A stretch of DNA of 64,000 bases from Pseudoalteromonas piscicida (GCF_002208135.1 NZ_CP021646.1:1905501-1969500); one strand, 5' to 3'; shown: positions 31,546 through 41,762, counted from the stretch's first letter. Notes: generated by a model not told the origin, from the letters alone. Numbers and translations are program-made.

Positions 31546-32646
31546 ATGAGCGATAATAGTCACATTAAAGTCATTGTCGGAATGTCCGGCGGTGTAGATT
31601 CTTCTGTATCTGCCTACCTTTTAAAACAACAAGGCTACCAAGTAGAAGGCCTGTTTATGAAGAACTGGGAAGAAGATGACAATGATGAGTATTGTGCAGC
31701 AGCTGAAGATCTAAAAGATGCTCAGGCAGTGTGTGATAAGTTAGGTATTGAGCTACACACCGTAAACTTTGCTGCTGAATACTGGGACAATGTGTTTGAA
31801 CACTTCCTTGAAGAATACAAGGCTGGCCGTACACCAAACCCAGACATCATGTGCAACAAAGAAATCAAATTTAAAGCCTTTTTACAGTTTGCAGCAGAAG
31901 CGTTGGGTGCGGACTATATCGCAACTGGCCACTATGTTCGTCGCGCAGAGCGTGACGGTAAATTCGTTATGCTTCGTGGAGATGACGAGAACAAAGATCA
32001 AAGCTATTTCCTTTACACATTAAGCCATGAACATATTGCGCAAACACTCTTCCCTGTGGGTGAAATTGAAAAGCCAGAAGTGCGTAAAATTGCAGAAGAC
32101 CAAGGCTTAATCACACACGATAAAAAAGATTCAACCGGGATCTGCTTTATCGGTGAGCGCAAATTTAAAGACTTCCTTGCCAAATTTTTACCCGCGCAGC
32201 CTGGTGTGATTGAAGATTGTGAAGGTAATCATGTTGGTGAACATGAAGGCTTGATGTACCACACGCTAGGTCAACGTAAGGGTCTATTAATTGGTGGTTC
32301 TAAAGAAGGCAACGGCGAACCTTGGTATGTGGTAGATAAAGATATCGAACGTAATGTACTAGTTGTTGGTCAAGGTAAAAACCACCCTCGCCTGTTCAGC
32401 AACGGTTTAAACGCAAATCAACTACATTGGGTCGACCGCGTAGGTCCGCAAGGTACAACTCGCTGTACGGTAAAAACACGTTATCGCCAAACCGACATTC
32501 CTTGTACGTTATTAGTTGGCCAAGATGGTATGGCACGTGTGCTATTCGATGAGCCACAAAAAGCCGTAACTCCCGGACAATCTGCGGTATTCTACGCAAA
32601 TGACGTGTGCCTTGGCGGCGGTATTATTGAGTCGGTGATTAAATAA
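31546..32646 (+). CDS. mnmA: tRNA 2-thiouridylase MnmA
   Basis: MnmA installs 2-thiouridine at U34 of tRNA-Lys, -Glu and -Gln, taking sulfur from the Tus relay. The 366-residue protein has the ATP-binding PP-loop [15 protein letters not shown] (about 12-26), the catalytic cysteine pair in [12 protein letters not shown] (about 101) and [12 protein letters not shown] (about 200), the tRNA-binding [12 protein letters not shown] region, and a C-terminal beta-barrel. The ATG at 31546 ([12 protein letters not shown]) is chosen over earlier in-frame starts. The stop overlaps the hflD start by one base (TAATG). Confidence 0.96.
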   Translation: MSDNSHIKVIVGMSGGVDSSVSAYLLKQQGYQVEGLFMKNWEEDDNDEYCAAAEDLKDAQAVCDKLGIELHTVNFAAEYWDNVFEHFLEEYKAGRTPNPDIMCNKEIKFKAFLQFAAEALGADYIATGHYVRRAERDGKFVMLRGDDENKDQSYFLYTLSHEHIAQTLFPVGEIEKPEVRKIAEDQGLITHDKKDSTGICFIGERKFKDFLAKFLPAQPGVIEDCEGNHVGEHEGLMYHTLGQRKGLLIGGSKEGNGEPWYVVDKDIERNVLVVGQGKNHPRLFSNGLNANQLHWVDRVGPQGTTRCTVKTRYRQTDIPCTLLVGQDGMARVLFDEPQKAVTPGQSAVFYANDVCLGGGIIESVIK

Positions 32647-33248
32647 TGCAAAACCAATACGTAATGCCTCTGGCCGCAATGTGCCAAATCAGTAAGCTAG
32701 TACAAAAATGTGCGCGTTACGGCACCTTCAATGAAAACGAAGTTGAGGGCTTTTTAAAAAGCATTATTAACACTTCCCCTGAGCGCCCTGAGGACGTCTA
32801 TCCAGACAAATTTGCCATCAAAACAGGCTGTCGAACGCTAATCGAGCAGCTTTCGGCTGGCGGCGAAAAAGACGTTGAAATGGTTAAGTATGTTGGCGCT
32901 ATGATGCAATTAGAGCGTGTGCTAAGTAACGATAGCAAATCTCTTGATTTATTAGCTCAAAAAATTCAGCAAGTCGAGCGCCAGTTATTACACTTTGATG
33001 TCTTTGAAAGCCAAGTTGTCGCAGCGCTTGCCGATACTTACGGTCAAGTGATAAGCCCTCTTGGCCCTAAGATCCAAGTATTTGGTAAGCCTGAGTTATT
33101 AAAACAAACAGCAACACAACAAAAAATTCGGGCGCTATTACTTGCTGGGATCCGTAGTGCAGTACTGTGGCGCCAGCTTGGCGGTAAACGTCGTCATTTC
33201 TTTTTTGCGAAAAAGAAAATCATTACTGCTGCAAAAAGTTATATATAA
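32646..33248 (+). CDS. hflD: High-frequency lysogenization protein HflD homolog
   Basis: HflD is a 200-residue, mainly helical, membrane-associated protein that in E. coli binds lambda CII and affects lysogeny; its cellular role is unclear. Recognisable segments are MPLAAMCQISKLVQKCARYG, YVGAMMQLERVLSNDSKSLD, ALADTYGQVISPLGPKIQVF and RALLLAGIRSAVLWRQLGGK. It is translationally coupled to mnmA by a 1-base overlap and lies ahead of purB as in enteric bacteria, but a repeat element has been placed between hflD and purB. Confidence 0.93.
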   Translation: MQNQYVMPLAAMCQISKLVQKCARYGTFNENEVEGFLKSIINTSPERPEDVYPDKFAIKTGCRTLIEQLSAGGEKDVEMVKYVGAMMQLERVLSNDSKSLDLLAQKIQQVERQLLHFDVFESQVVAALADTYGQVISPLGPKIQVFGKPELLKQTATQQKIRALLLAGIRSAVLWRQLGGKRRHFFFAKKKIITAAKSYI

Positions 33249-33410
33249 TACCAAGTTATCTTAATACTTGCTCAATTTGAAGGAGCAAATCAGACGCTAA
33301 CAGCGTCAAAAATTTCTTATTTAGAACAACTAAATAGCAAAATTTTTGCCTTGTTATCGACTAGATTTTCTTGCCTCAAAATAGATCACTTAATTAATCA
33401 AATTGGTATA
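33247..33410. repeat. AT-rich intergenic repeat with imperfect terminal inverted repeats
   Basis: The left arm AATACCAAGTTATCTTAAT (33247-33265) and right arm ATTAATCAAATTGGTATA (33393-33410) are imperfect inverted repeats. They enclose about 130 bp that contain a small hairpin (GACGCTAACAGCGTC, 33292-33306) and no open frame. The left arm begins inside the hflD stop codon. The look is that of a short, non-coding, MITE-like or REP-like element of marine Alteromonadales; a related TATACCAAATCAGATTA stretch lies at 20778-20794. Copy number cannot be judged from one window. Confidence 0.7.
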
Positions 33411-33464
33411 AAATTCGTAGTGGCCTCTTATGCCACTATCTAAGTATCGTTCAAAAACAAATAG

Positions 33465-34847
<1,383 letters not shown>

Positions 34848-34879
34848 GTATAAAGCGACACTAGTTTTTATACTAATTA

Positions 34880-35142
34880 GGGCCTGTTTATCTTTCAAGT
34901 TTGTTTTTGCAGCAGTTTGATTGGTATTTATACAAGGCAGAGCCTGCGTAGCATAGTTGTGCTATGTGACTCAGGCGATAACACAGTAGAAATGCCAATC
35001 AAGCGCTGCCCTTTGGGTTCACCTGAGTGCGCTTTGTTCATTGTTGCTCAACTTTTGCCTAGATCACTAGGCGGCAAGTCGAGCGTCGCGACCAAAACAC
35101 ACTCAGAAGAACAAAAATAAAACAGCGAAGGTCAACAGGCCC
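34880..35142. mobile_element. MITE-like element with GGGCCTGTT terminal inverted repeats
   Basis: The 263-bp segment starts GGGCCTGTTTATCTT and ends AAGGTCAACAGGCCC, giving inverted termini of about 15 bp with two mismatches. Each end is flanked by TA (34878-34879 and 35143-35144), as expected of an element using TA target duplication (IS630/Tc1-type transposases). The interior includes short palindromes such as GCATAGTTGTGCTATG. No transposase is encoded; a 67-codon frame inside has no ribosome site and follows the repeat, so I do not call it. It lies between purB and roxA. Confidence 0.75.
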
Positions 35143-35200
35143 TAGTATAGAATAAGCGAAAGAGTGCACTCTTTCGCTTTTTTATTACTGGAATTTCCCT

Positions 35201-36388
35201 ATGTATCAACTGCAAATAAATGACCTTACCTTCGAACAATTTCTTGCCCAGTATTGGCAAAAGAAGCCATTACTCATCAAACAAGGATTCCGAGACTTTG
35301 AAGACCCAATTGAGCCAGAAGAACTTGCCGGCCTTGCAACTGAAGAATGCATAGAATCTCGAATTGTTACTAATTACAATGATAACTGGGAAGCCCATCA
35401 CGGCCCTTTTGAACAATTTGATTTACTCACCGATAGCAACAGCACTCTATTGGTCCAAGCCGTTGATCACTGGCACCCACAAGCCGCACAATTAATAGAA
35501 GCGTTTAGATTCATACCAAATTGGCGTATAGACGATTTGATGATCAGCTTTTCGACGCCTGGTGGCGGCGTTGGTCCGCACTTAGATCAATATGATGTTT
35601 TTATAATTCAAGGACAAGGTAAACGTCATTGGCGAGTTGGCGAACGCGATAACAGTCTAAAGCAATTTGCGCAGAACAAGAGTCTATTGCAAGTAGAACA
35701 ATTTGAAGCAGTCATTGATGCGATTCTTGAACCGGGTGATATCTTATATATTCCACCAGCTTGCCCTCACGAAGGTTATGCGGTTGAGGACGCTTTAAAC
35801 TACTCTGTTGGCTTTAGGGCGCCTGATCAAAAAGATTTGCTTTCTAGCTTTGCCGATCACGTTATTGATATGGAAGCTGGCAAACGTCGTTTTAGCGATC
35901 CAGCGTTACAACTCAGAGCGTCTATCGGCGAAGTAACCTGCAGCGACCAACAGCAGATAAAGTCTCTGCTCAATGCTTTACTTGAAGATAAGGCACTATA
36001 CAGTCAATGGCTTGGAAAAACACTCAGCGAACCAAAACATGAGATGGACCTCGCGCCATTAGACCCCATAATTGATCCCCAGGAGCTTCTCGAGATCGCT
36101 AAAGATAACCCATTGGTTTATCGCGCTGGTGGAGTACGTGCTATTTACCAAATCTGTGACGATCATATTTTGTTCAGTGTTAATGGTGAAAACTATGAAT
36201 TAGACCATCATTGTTTAGATGCCGTAAAGCAGCTAAGCGATCATGTTGTGTTTGAGTTTAATGCAATAATTCCTGCATTAAATAGTTTGGAATTTAAACA
36301 AACGTTAACTAAACTGATTAATGATGGGACCTACTTCGTTGAAGACAGTGATCCAGCCGATGCTGACTTCGATGAGGGCTGGGAGTAG
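35201..36388 (+). CDS. roxA: Ribosomal protein uL16 3-arginine hydroxylase RoxA (YcfD)
   Basis: RoxA is an Fe(II)/2-oxoglutarate oxygenase that hydroxylates an arginine of ribosomal protein L16. The 395-residue protein has an N-terminal JmjC-type double-stranded beta-helix with the iron ligands His127 and Asp129 in GPHLDQYDVFIIQG and His190 in IPPACPHEGYAV, then a dimerisation domain and a C-terminal winged-helix-like domain, the three-part YcfD layout. KKPLLIKQGF near residue 21 is the usual opening. It stands after purB, separated by the MITE-like element. The acidic C-terminus (ADADFDEGWE) is unremarkable. Confidence 0.92.
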   Translation: MYQLQINDLTFEQFLAQYWQKKPLLIKQGFRDFEDPIEPEELAGLATEECIESRIVTNYNDNWEAHHGPFEQFDLLTDSNSTLLVQAVDHWHPQAAQLIEAFRFIPNWRIDDLMISFSTPGGGVGPHLDQYDVFIIQGQGKRHWRVGERDNSLKQFAQNKSLLQVEQFEAVIDAILEPGDILYIPPACPHEGYAVEDALNYSVGFRAPDQKDLLSSFADHVIDMEAGKRRFSDPALQLRASIGEVTCSDQQQIKSLLNALLEDKALYSQWLGKTLSEPKHEMDLAPLDPIIDPQELLEIAKDNPLVYRAGGVRAIYQICDDHILFSVNGENYELDHHCLDAVKQLSDHVVFEFNAIIPALNSLEFKQTLTKLINDGTYFVEDSDPADADFDEGWE

Positions 36389-36438
36389 AGCCTGTTAGAA
36401 CAAGATAGCCGCGTTCACAAAAATAACAATATGCCGCG

Positions 36439-36460
36439 AAACCCTTGAACTTCAGGGTTT
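36439..36460 (+). terminator. Weak hairpin after roxA
   Basis: AAACCCT (36439-36445) pairs with AGGGTTT (36454-36460) around an 8-base loop, 50 bp past roxA. Only a short T stretch is included in the stem end; terminator status is uncertain. Confidence 0.4.
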
Positions 36461-36521
36461 TCGCTAGCTCTAGCTTGTCGCTAAACAGGGAATGCAGGTG
36501 TAATCTGTAGATGGGGGCAGT

Positions 36522-36980
36522 ATGAGTTATAGGATCAGTAGAGTAACTTGGCAAACCAAAAAATTGGAGCTCAAAGCGATACGCGAGCGTGTATTTGTGT
36601 ACGAACTTCACATTCCTAAAGAGGTTGAGTTTGATCAGCAGGATATCACTGCTGAGCACCTAATCATTATTGACGATTTAGATGGCCCAGTTGGTACAGG
36701 GCGACTGTGCGAAGACGGGTTATTAAGCCGTATCGCTATATTCAAATCTCACCGCAATCGAGATGCCTACGCTTCCTTGATCGGGGGGCTTGTTGATCTG
36801 GCAAAAGACAAGGGCTTTGAAGACGTTTTTATTCAATGCATTTTGGATGAAGTACCCGAATTTTTGCAATCTGGGTTTTCCACTCATGGACACGTATTTA
36901 TGGAAGCCGGCATTCCAAGACAGCGCTTGAAATGCCCTATTCAATCACTCAAGATGGAGCCGTTTACGATGCTTCATTAG
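36522..36980 (+). CDS. GNAT-family N-acetyltransferase
   Basis: The 152-residue protein has the single-domain GNAT fold used for acetyl-CoA-dependent N-acetylation. The opening KLELKAIRERVFVYELHIPK with EVEFDQQD is the ElaA/YjcF-type start, followed by GTGRLCEDGLLSRIAIFKSH (the beta-4 region) and a short CoA-binding segment SHRNRDAYASLIGGLVDLA, less canonical than the usual RxxGxG loop. The substrate cannot be predicted. GGGGGCAGT precedes the ATG. Its 3' end overlaps the convergent DUF4826 gene by 17 bases. Confidence 0.8.
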   Translation: MSYRISRVTWQTKKLELKAIRERVFVYELHIPKEVEFDQQDITAEHLIIIDDLDGPVGTGRLCEDGLLSRIAIFKSHRNRDAYASLIGGLVDLAKDKGFEDVFIQCILDEVPEFLQSGFSTHGHVFMEAGIPRQRLKCPIQSLKMEPFTMLH

Positions 36981-37412
36981 CCCAAAGTTCATCTTTAGCG
37001 AAAAGATCATATAAACCATGAGCTCGGTTTACCAGTAGATTAGCAAACTGGGCTTGTGTTTTTTCTACTGGCTTTGCAGACATAATTTCTTCCGCTTTCA
37101 TTTGCCAATGGAATGAAAAATAGCGCAGTGCTTCACGTGCTGTAGCGGCTGCTGATGCTTCAATATGATCCGTAGGTAGATTACCTGTGATCACCCAATA
37201 CTTTTTGCCGTTTTGACCTTTGATTTTCCAAAGCGCAACCAATGGCTCAATATAACGACATTCTTTTTCAATAATACTCTGCGGTAACACCCTTTATCCG
37301 CAAGATGTTTTTGTGCAGCTTGCACGCAGCTACGCTGCCATTGTATTGATCGTTGCTGTTGTTGTTCTGGTGTTAACGTCTCTTGCTGCGGTTGGTTTTG
37401 CTCTTCACTCAT
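36964..37412 (-). pseudogene. DUF4826 protein, frameshifted (probable sequence error)
   Basis: Two abutting minus-strand frames together make one protein of about 149 residues. The first part (from 37412) is Gln-rich, MSEEQNQPQQETLTPEQQQQ, and continues to CVQAAQKHLADKG. The second part follows in the next frame as VLPQSIIEKECRYIEPLVAL, with KKYWVITGNLPTDHIEASAA, AREALRYFSFHWQMKAEEIM and a C-terminal tail. Adding one C to the CCC at 37290-37292 (+ strand) restores the join. The second part fits the DUF4826 family, small proteins of unknown role in Alteromonadales relatives. No other lesion is present, so a sequencing error is likelier than gene death. Confidence 0.8.
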
Positions 37413-37892
37413 TGTTCACCCTTTTATTCTTTTTAGATTACCGAATAGCATTTTACTTTATCGTTATTTACGCGGTGCGTTTCATAACAAATTATTCAGC
37501 AAATCGGTTTTGATTCTTATACACCAAGCACTCAAACGCTTGCGAAGTTACCTGATACTAAGCTTTTGCAGTCATAACGGCAATACGAACAAAGGAATTT
37601 TGCGTTTATATGATTAATTACTGAGCTGTAAGTTTCGAGAAAGTTTCTTTTTCTATTCTAGTCACATCATCAGAGATATTACTTGTCTAAGTGAAATGTA
37701 TGTTGCGACCTTTAGTGAGACGTCTAACTTAATGGTGGAGTTACAACATCCATAGCAAATTTGTTAGTCCGAATTATAATCGGTGGTACATGTATCTAGT
37801 TGCCTTTGTATAAATTCAGCTAGCCAACGCAACAAGTGTCCATCGGTTTGTGTAGAGAAACGTATTATAAAATAGGGACAGGCGCAAGCTTC
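37413..37892. other. Intergenic region, nothing recognised
   Basis: These 480 bp lie between the DUF4826 start and the histidine kinase stop. Frames here are short and lack ribosome sites. I see no terminator with a T-run, no repeat shared with other parts of the window and no RNA gene. Confidence 0.5.
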
Positions 37893-38843
37893 TCACTGCT
37901 CCAGAGGAAAGGAAATAGTAAACTGACTACCTACACCTTCTTGACTCTGAACATCAATTTTCCCTTTGTGCTCTTTTACAATGGCATGAGTAACGGCAAG
38001 TCCCATGCCCGTACCTTCGCCGACAGGCTTAGTCGTAAAGAAAGGATCGAACAACCTAGGAAGCACATCAGCATCAATCCCAATTCCGTTGTCGCTAACG
38101 CTTAAGATAATATCTTGAGCGTTACCCGGTGCGAGTAACACTTCTATTGATTTATGCGATTTATGGCTCATGTCTACCGCATATTTAGCATTCACCAAAA
38201 GATTGATGATAGCTTGTTTTAGCGCTCCCTCCTTGCAATAGATAGTTGGCACATCTTCGACCGCGACGGTTAGCTCGTATCCCTTGAGTTGACCATAGAG
38301 TAAACGAAGCGTGTCTTCAACAATGGACTTTAGAGACGCCCTACCGAAACTATCGTTATTGGATCGGGAGAAATTCATTAAATCGTTTACTATGGTCTTA
38401 ATTCGCTCGCAGCCGTGCAGCGTGTCGTGAACAAGATCCGGCAAATCATTCGTAATTTCGTCAACATGTTGCCTTAAATATATATCAATAAGGCGAGCTT
38501 CCAATTGATCTCCTCTCAATTCATTTTGCTCAAGTAATTTTACTGTCTCAAGCAACTGCAAGATTGGCGAAATATAATAATTAAGTGACTCAAGGTTACC
38601 AGCCACATAGGCCAACGGGTTATTTAATTCATGCGCAACGCCTGCTGATAGTGTTCCTAACGTTGCCATACGTTCGTTGTTTATTAGTACGGCTTGTTGA
38701 TTCTTAAGCTGTTCTAATTGACGTTCAAGTGTTTGATTAGCCAAATATAACGCACGCGTTTTCTCTTCAAGTAATGACTCAACTTCATCACGTGCACGAC
38801 GCTCTCTTAGATACGCCTTTTTATAGTCGTTATATTCAGACAT
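37893..38843 (-). CDS. Cytosolic sensor histidine kinase paired with H-NOX
   Basis: The 316-residue kinase lacks membrane segments and any sensor domain of its own. It begins with a coiled coil (about 8-55, YLRERRARDEVESLLEEKTR onwards). The H-box is LSAGVAHELNNPLAYVAGNL (His at about 75), followed by the N-box INLLVNAKYAVD, G1 SDNGIGI, F-box DPFFTTKPVG and G2 GEGTGMGLAVTHAIV, all intact. There is no receiver domain. The ATG at 38843 (MSEYNDYKK) gives a 4-base gap to the H-NOX stop; an earlier start would overlap H-NOX. Known H-NOX-associated kinases, including HahK of Pseudoalteromonas atlantica and HnoK of Shewanella, are inhibited by NO-bound H-NOX and relay phosphate to response regulators controlling biofilm. 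The regulators are not in this window. Confidence 0.88.
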   Translation of the reverse strand: MSEYNDYKKAYLRERRARDEVESLLEEKTRALYLANQTLERQLEQLKNQQAVLINNERMATLGTLSAGVAHELNNPLAYVAGNLESLNYYISPILQLLETVKLLEQNELRGDQLEARLIDIYLRQHVDEITNDLPDLVHDTLHGCERIKTIVNDLMNFSRSNNDSFGRASLKSIVEDTLRLLYGQLKGYELTVAVEDVPTIYCKEGALKQAIINLLVNAKYAVDMSHKSHKSIEVLLAPGNAQDIILSVSDNGIGIDADVLPRLFDPFFTTKPVGEGTGMGLAVTHAIVKEHKGKIDVQSQEGVGSQFTISFPLEQ

Positions 38844-38847
38844 CGAA

Positions 38848-39387
38848 TTAATCCAAATGAAGAATGAGTACGCAATGTTCAGCGCCGCTGTGCATGCACT
38901 GTGGATGTTCAATTTTTAGTTTGCGACTGTAAAACTGTGCGGCACCATAAAGTAGTCCTTCCGCACAAAAACACAATTTACGATTCGAGCAATACTCTAA
39001 TACGATAGTTTTGTCATCTTTCACAATCGCCGAAATTGAGGGGAGGTTAGGTTCGTCGTAAAGCTTTTTTACCTCCATGTGTATCACACTATCGATAGAT
39101 AAAACCAACTCTTCAAACGACGCAAATTTCGATGAGATACCTTTGTGCTTTTCTGCCAAAAATCCAAATAATGACTGTCCGAAAATGGCTAATACATCTG
39201 TCAATGGCTTATTCAATTTGTCAGCGACGCCTTGTGCTAACGCAAATAACTCTGCATCTGGGTAAGATGTAGGGGAAACATAAACCCTCCCCTCAGGTGC
39301 ATGTGCTTCGAGTAACTCATCCCAAGCTTGCATGCCAATCGCTTCTACAACTAATTCTTCTAAACCTCTAAATATCACGCCGCGCAT
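38848..39387 (-). CDS. hnoX: H-NOX heme nitric-oxide/redox sensor
   Basis: The 179-residue protein is a stand-alone H-NOX (HNOB) domain. The proximal heme ligand is His103 in SIDSVIHMEVKKLY, and the propionate-binding YxSxR motif is Tyr132-Ser134-Arg136 in EYCSNRKL, exactly the canonical positions. Cys139, His161, Cys164 and Cys172 are also present, the four residues reported as a zinc site with thiol-redox sensing in Shewanella and Vibrio H-NOX proteins. The ATG at 39387 (MRGVIFRG) follows GGGAG; the ATG at 39405 is less likely. It is co-transcribed with the kinase gene 4 bases downstream. No distal tyrosine for oxygen binding is evident, fitting an NO-selective sensor, though that needs structure. 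Confidence 0.93.
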   Translation of the reverse strand: MRGVIFRGLEELVVEAIGMQAWDELLEAHAPEGRVYVSPTSYPDAELFALAQGVADKLNKPLTDVLAIFGQSLFGFLAEKHKGISSKFASFEELVLSIDSVIHMEVKKLYDEPNLPSISAIVKDDKTIVLEYCSNRKLCFCAEGLLYGAAQFYSRKLKIEHPQCMHSGAEHCVLILHLD

Positions 39388-39517
39388 TAAACTCTCCCTT
39401 AACAAAGTTGCTGCGTTATATAGTCAAGACTCACCTCGAAACAAGCCTTTGAATTAACAAGCTTGTTTCGTTCTTAATTAAGTGTAGAACAATATTTGGG
39501 ATGTAATAGATCTTTCT

Positions 39518-40915
39518 CTATTCAGCTAAAGGAGCTTGCTTGTCAAGCTCTGTTGCATCGAGTTCAATTCTTTCAAGCATAGACATATTGAGAAAGTTAT
39601 CTAGCTCCTCATTATGCGCAAATACCTTTTCTTTTATGCCTTGATAGTAGTCATTTACAATTCCAGCTAAATTGCCCTCCATCCAAGATTCGACAGAGTC
39701 TGAACGCTTAAACGCATCGGGGTTTTCTTCCACATCTTCTAAAATAGCTAGCCACATATTGAGTTCAGCGCGCACTGGCATATCTTCTGACTGCTCCATG
39801 ACGTCATTCATCCAACCGAGTCCCTGATTTTCATAGGCTTTTATCAGCTGATTGTATAACCTACTTTTTTCGTTATCGTCAGCCGGTGTTCCTTTAAATT
39901 TAACGTATTCTCGATTGTCAGTTCTAAAGTATTCGGTGTTCTCATTTTCGTAATTGAGTTTGCTCAATCTTGCGAACAGGTTATTCGGCTCTCGCGTATC
40001 CACTTCGTTTAACATTTCTATAAAAGTAGTTCGGTCATTTGCTTTAACCAAGGTTGCCATATCTAGCATGCCACGACTCGTATCAAAATCAGAATTTGCT
40101 AAATGCGCGTTCAGATCTAAAAGATCACCGTCTGAGAATTTATTATCAATGATAAATTTTGCATAGTCATTTAATAACTGGTTGTTCATGTCACCATACG
40201 CATTAAATTGGTCGAAAAAATCTGCCTCTCGCACAGTTAAGTCCATGTCTGCTCTACCGTCTTCATCCAATAGATAAGCTGGCAACGCCGGATCTGAAAA
40301 AAATTTGTTTTCAGCCTGTTCCATTAAGCTAGACATAGTTTTTACGGTATCTGTTAATAAGTCATCAGACATACTGCTCAGTTTATCAATCAACTTTTCT
40401 GAGTAGTCTTCACCCCTCTGACCAAAGCTGTTAACCTTGAGTGACTGAACGATAAAATCGGTGAGCTGACCAAGCTCTTCATCAGTTAATCTGTTAGCCA
40501 CGTCTAGAAGCGATTCTGTGGGCTTGAAGTGTGCAAATTTAATCTGTTGTTCTTCATCCAAACGGTCAAAGATTGCTAAAAATTCATCAATTTTTTCTCG
40601 GCCTTCAAAGTCACCGTAAGTATCCTTATAGACACGACCATTTTCATCCGTCCCTATGTGCTCTCGATGAATACCGTAACTTTTCATGCCTAACATTCTG
40701 AATTCAAAATTACGCATAAAGTCTCTATCATATGAGACTGGTGATTCGGTGTAGGAAAAATCAATTGTGAACTCACTATTCACATCTGAAAGTTGGGATA
40801 CCTCTTCATCAGGTCTATCTTTTGCGAGTGCTTTGAGTGCGTCTTGCATTTCTTTCGACGAAGATGGAGCACCAACACTGCCATGGTTGGTGTGAAATTG
40901 TGGCTTTATATTCAT
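39518..40915 (-). CDS. Acidic 465-residue protein of unknown function
   Basis: The protein is hydrophilic and strongly acidic, with no signal peptide, membrane helix, catalytic motif or family I recognise. It looks mainly helical: segments such as LTDEELGQLTDFIVQSL, SMSDDLLTDTVKTMSSLMEQ and LLDLNAHLANSDFDTSRGML resemble repeated helix-turn units, and the central half has several DLL/LLN-type repeats spaced by about 40 residues. The N-terminal 50 residues are polar and probably disordered. AAGGATTTAGGTT precedes ATG 40915, so it is a real gene. It is upstream of hnoX on the same strand, 130 bp apart, with no clear terminator between, so co-transcription is possible but unproven. Confidence 0.7.
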   Translation of the reverse strand: MNIKPQFHTNHGSVGAPSSSKEMQDALKALAKDRPDEEVSQLSDVNSEFTIDFSYTESPVSYDRDFMRNFEFRMLGMKSYGIHREHIGTDENGRVYKDTYGDFEGREKIDEFLAIFDRLDEEQQIKFAHFKPTESLLDVANRLTDEELGQLTDFIVQSLKVNSFGQRGEDYSEKLIDKLSSMSDDLLTDTVKTMSSLMEQAENKFFSDPALPAYLLDEDGRADMDLTVREADFFDQFNAYGDMNNQLLNDYAKFIIDNKFSDGDLLDLNAHLANSDFDTSRGMLDMATLVKANDRTTFIEMLNEVDTREPNNLFARLSKLNYENENTEYFRTDNREYVKFKGTPADDNEKSRLYNQLIKAYENQGLGWMNDVMEQSEDMPVRAELNMWLAILEDVEENPDAFKRSDSVESWMEGNLAGIVNDYYQGIKEKVFAHNEELDNFLNMSMLERIELDATELDKQAPLAE

Positions 40916-41015
40916 AACCTAAATCCTTGTTATAAATTCAGTTTACCTTAGAGCTATTAATGGTTATCGACCCATGTAGAATAAACTTTACCCAATTTTG
41001 CTCCTTATTTTAGCC

Positions 41016-41312
41016 TTATCTAATGTAGCTCGCCAAAATATCAAACCCACTGACGCTATCTTCAAAGTATCGCGCTTTTACCTCTACATATTCAGCATCA
41101 CTGAAGAAGGACTCCATTGAAGCTTGATCAGGAAAGTATATGGTAAAAAGTCGATTAGCTTGGCACTGTCCCTCTGTTAGCAAGGTTTCTGCAATATGAA
41201 AATCGTTACTAAATCCACCACCATATTGTCTTAAGATTGGCTTCATCGCTTCACGATATTTGGCATATCGCTCGCTGTTATGAATTTCCATCGCCACTAA
41301 CATCTCATACAT
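41016..41312 (-). CDS. DUF1330 family protein
   Basis: This 98-residue alpha+beta protein matches the DUF1330 ferredoxin-like fold: MYEMLVAMEIHNSERYAKYR, EAMKPILRQYGGGFSNDF and FTIYFPDQASMESFFSDAEY (the conserved pattern of PF-type DUF1330, with strand-helix-strand around YxxYR and F(P)D). Function is unknown; related small proteins are dimeric barrels. It ends 30 bases after the VOC gene stop on the same strand, so the two may be co-transcribed, with the VOC gene downstream. Confidence 0.7.
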   Translation of the reverse strand: MYEMLVAMEIHNSERYAKYREAMKPILRQYGGGFSNDFHIAETLLTEGQCQANRLFTIYFPDQASMESFFSDAEYVEVKARYFEDSVSGFDILASYIR

Positions 41313-41341
41313 AATTTAGCCCTTTTAAAGTAGTTATCATC

Positions 41342-41749
41342 TTAACATTGCGCATAAAGCTCCAGCGGCAAACCATCAGGATCGCTGAAAAAGGTAAACC
41401 GTTTGCCTGTATATTCATCTATTCGAACAGGCTCTACTGCAACTTGATACTGCACAAGGTGTGCAATGCAAGCATCTATATCTGATACGCTAAATGCTAA
41501 ATGCCTCAGCCCTTGCGCCTCTGGATGTGATGGTCGTTTGGGCGGGTTTGGAAATGAAAACAACTCAATCTGGCTCCCATCAGGCAGCGCAAGATCTAAT
41601 TTATAAGACGCTCTATCTTTTCGATAGTTCTCCCTGAGTACGCGCAAACCAAGTACTTCGGTATAAAACACTTTTGATCTTTGGTAGTCAGAACAAATAA
41701 CAGCGACGTGATGTATTCCAGATAACTTCAAGCACTTCTCCACAAGCAT
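41342..41749 (-). CDS. VOC-family metalloprotein (GloA2/YaeR-like)
   Basis: The 135-residue protein is a vicinal-oxygen-chelate fold member with two beta-alpha-beta-beta-beta units. Metal-ligand candidates are the His in LSGIHHVAVICSDY, Glu in SQIELFSFPNPPKRPSHPEA, His in GLRHLAFSVSDID and Glu in GLPLELYAQC. PNPPKRPSHPEAQGLRHLAF is typical of YaeR/GloA2 proteins, which resemble glyoxalase I but lack proven activity. It is the last gene of a DUF1330-VOC pair whose relation to the following ivd operon is only positional: the ivd terminator lies between them. Confidence 0.78.
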   Translation of the reverse strand: MLVEKCLKLSGIHHVAVICSDYQRSKVFYTEVLGLRVLRENYRKDRASYKLDLALPDGSQIELFSFPNPPKRPSHPEAQGLRHLAFSVSDIDACIAHLVQYQVAVEPVRIDEYTGKRFTFFSDPDGLPLELYAQC

Positions 41750-41762
41750 TTAGTGTCTTTTA

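Noticed and set aside
34917..35120. 67-codon frame inside the MITE-like element
   Set aside because: No ribosome site, codons follow the repeat sequence, and the reading depends only on the element being stop-poor.
37313..37513. 66-codon hydrophobic frame antisense to the DUF4826 gene
   Set aside because: It runs antisense to the DUF4826 coding start and lacks a ribosome site; hydrophobicity is a reading of the Gln-rich region in reverse.
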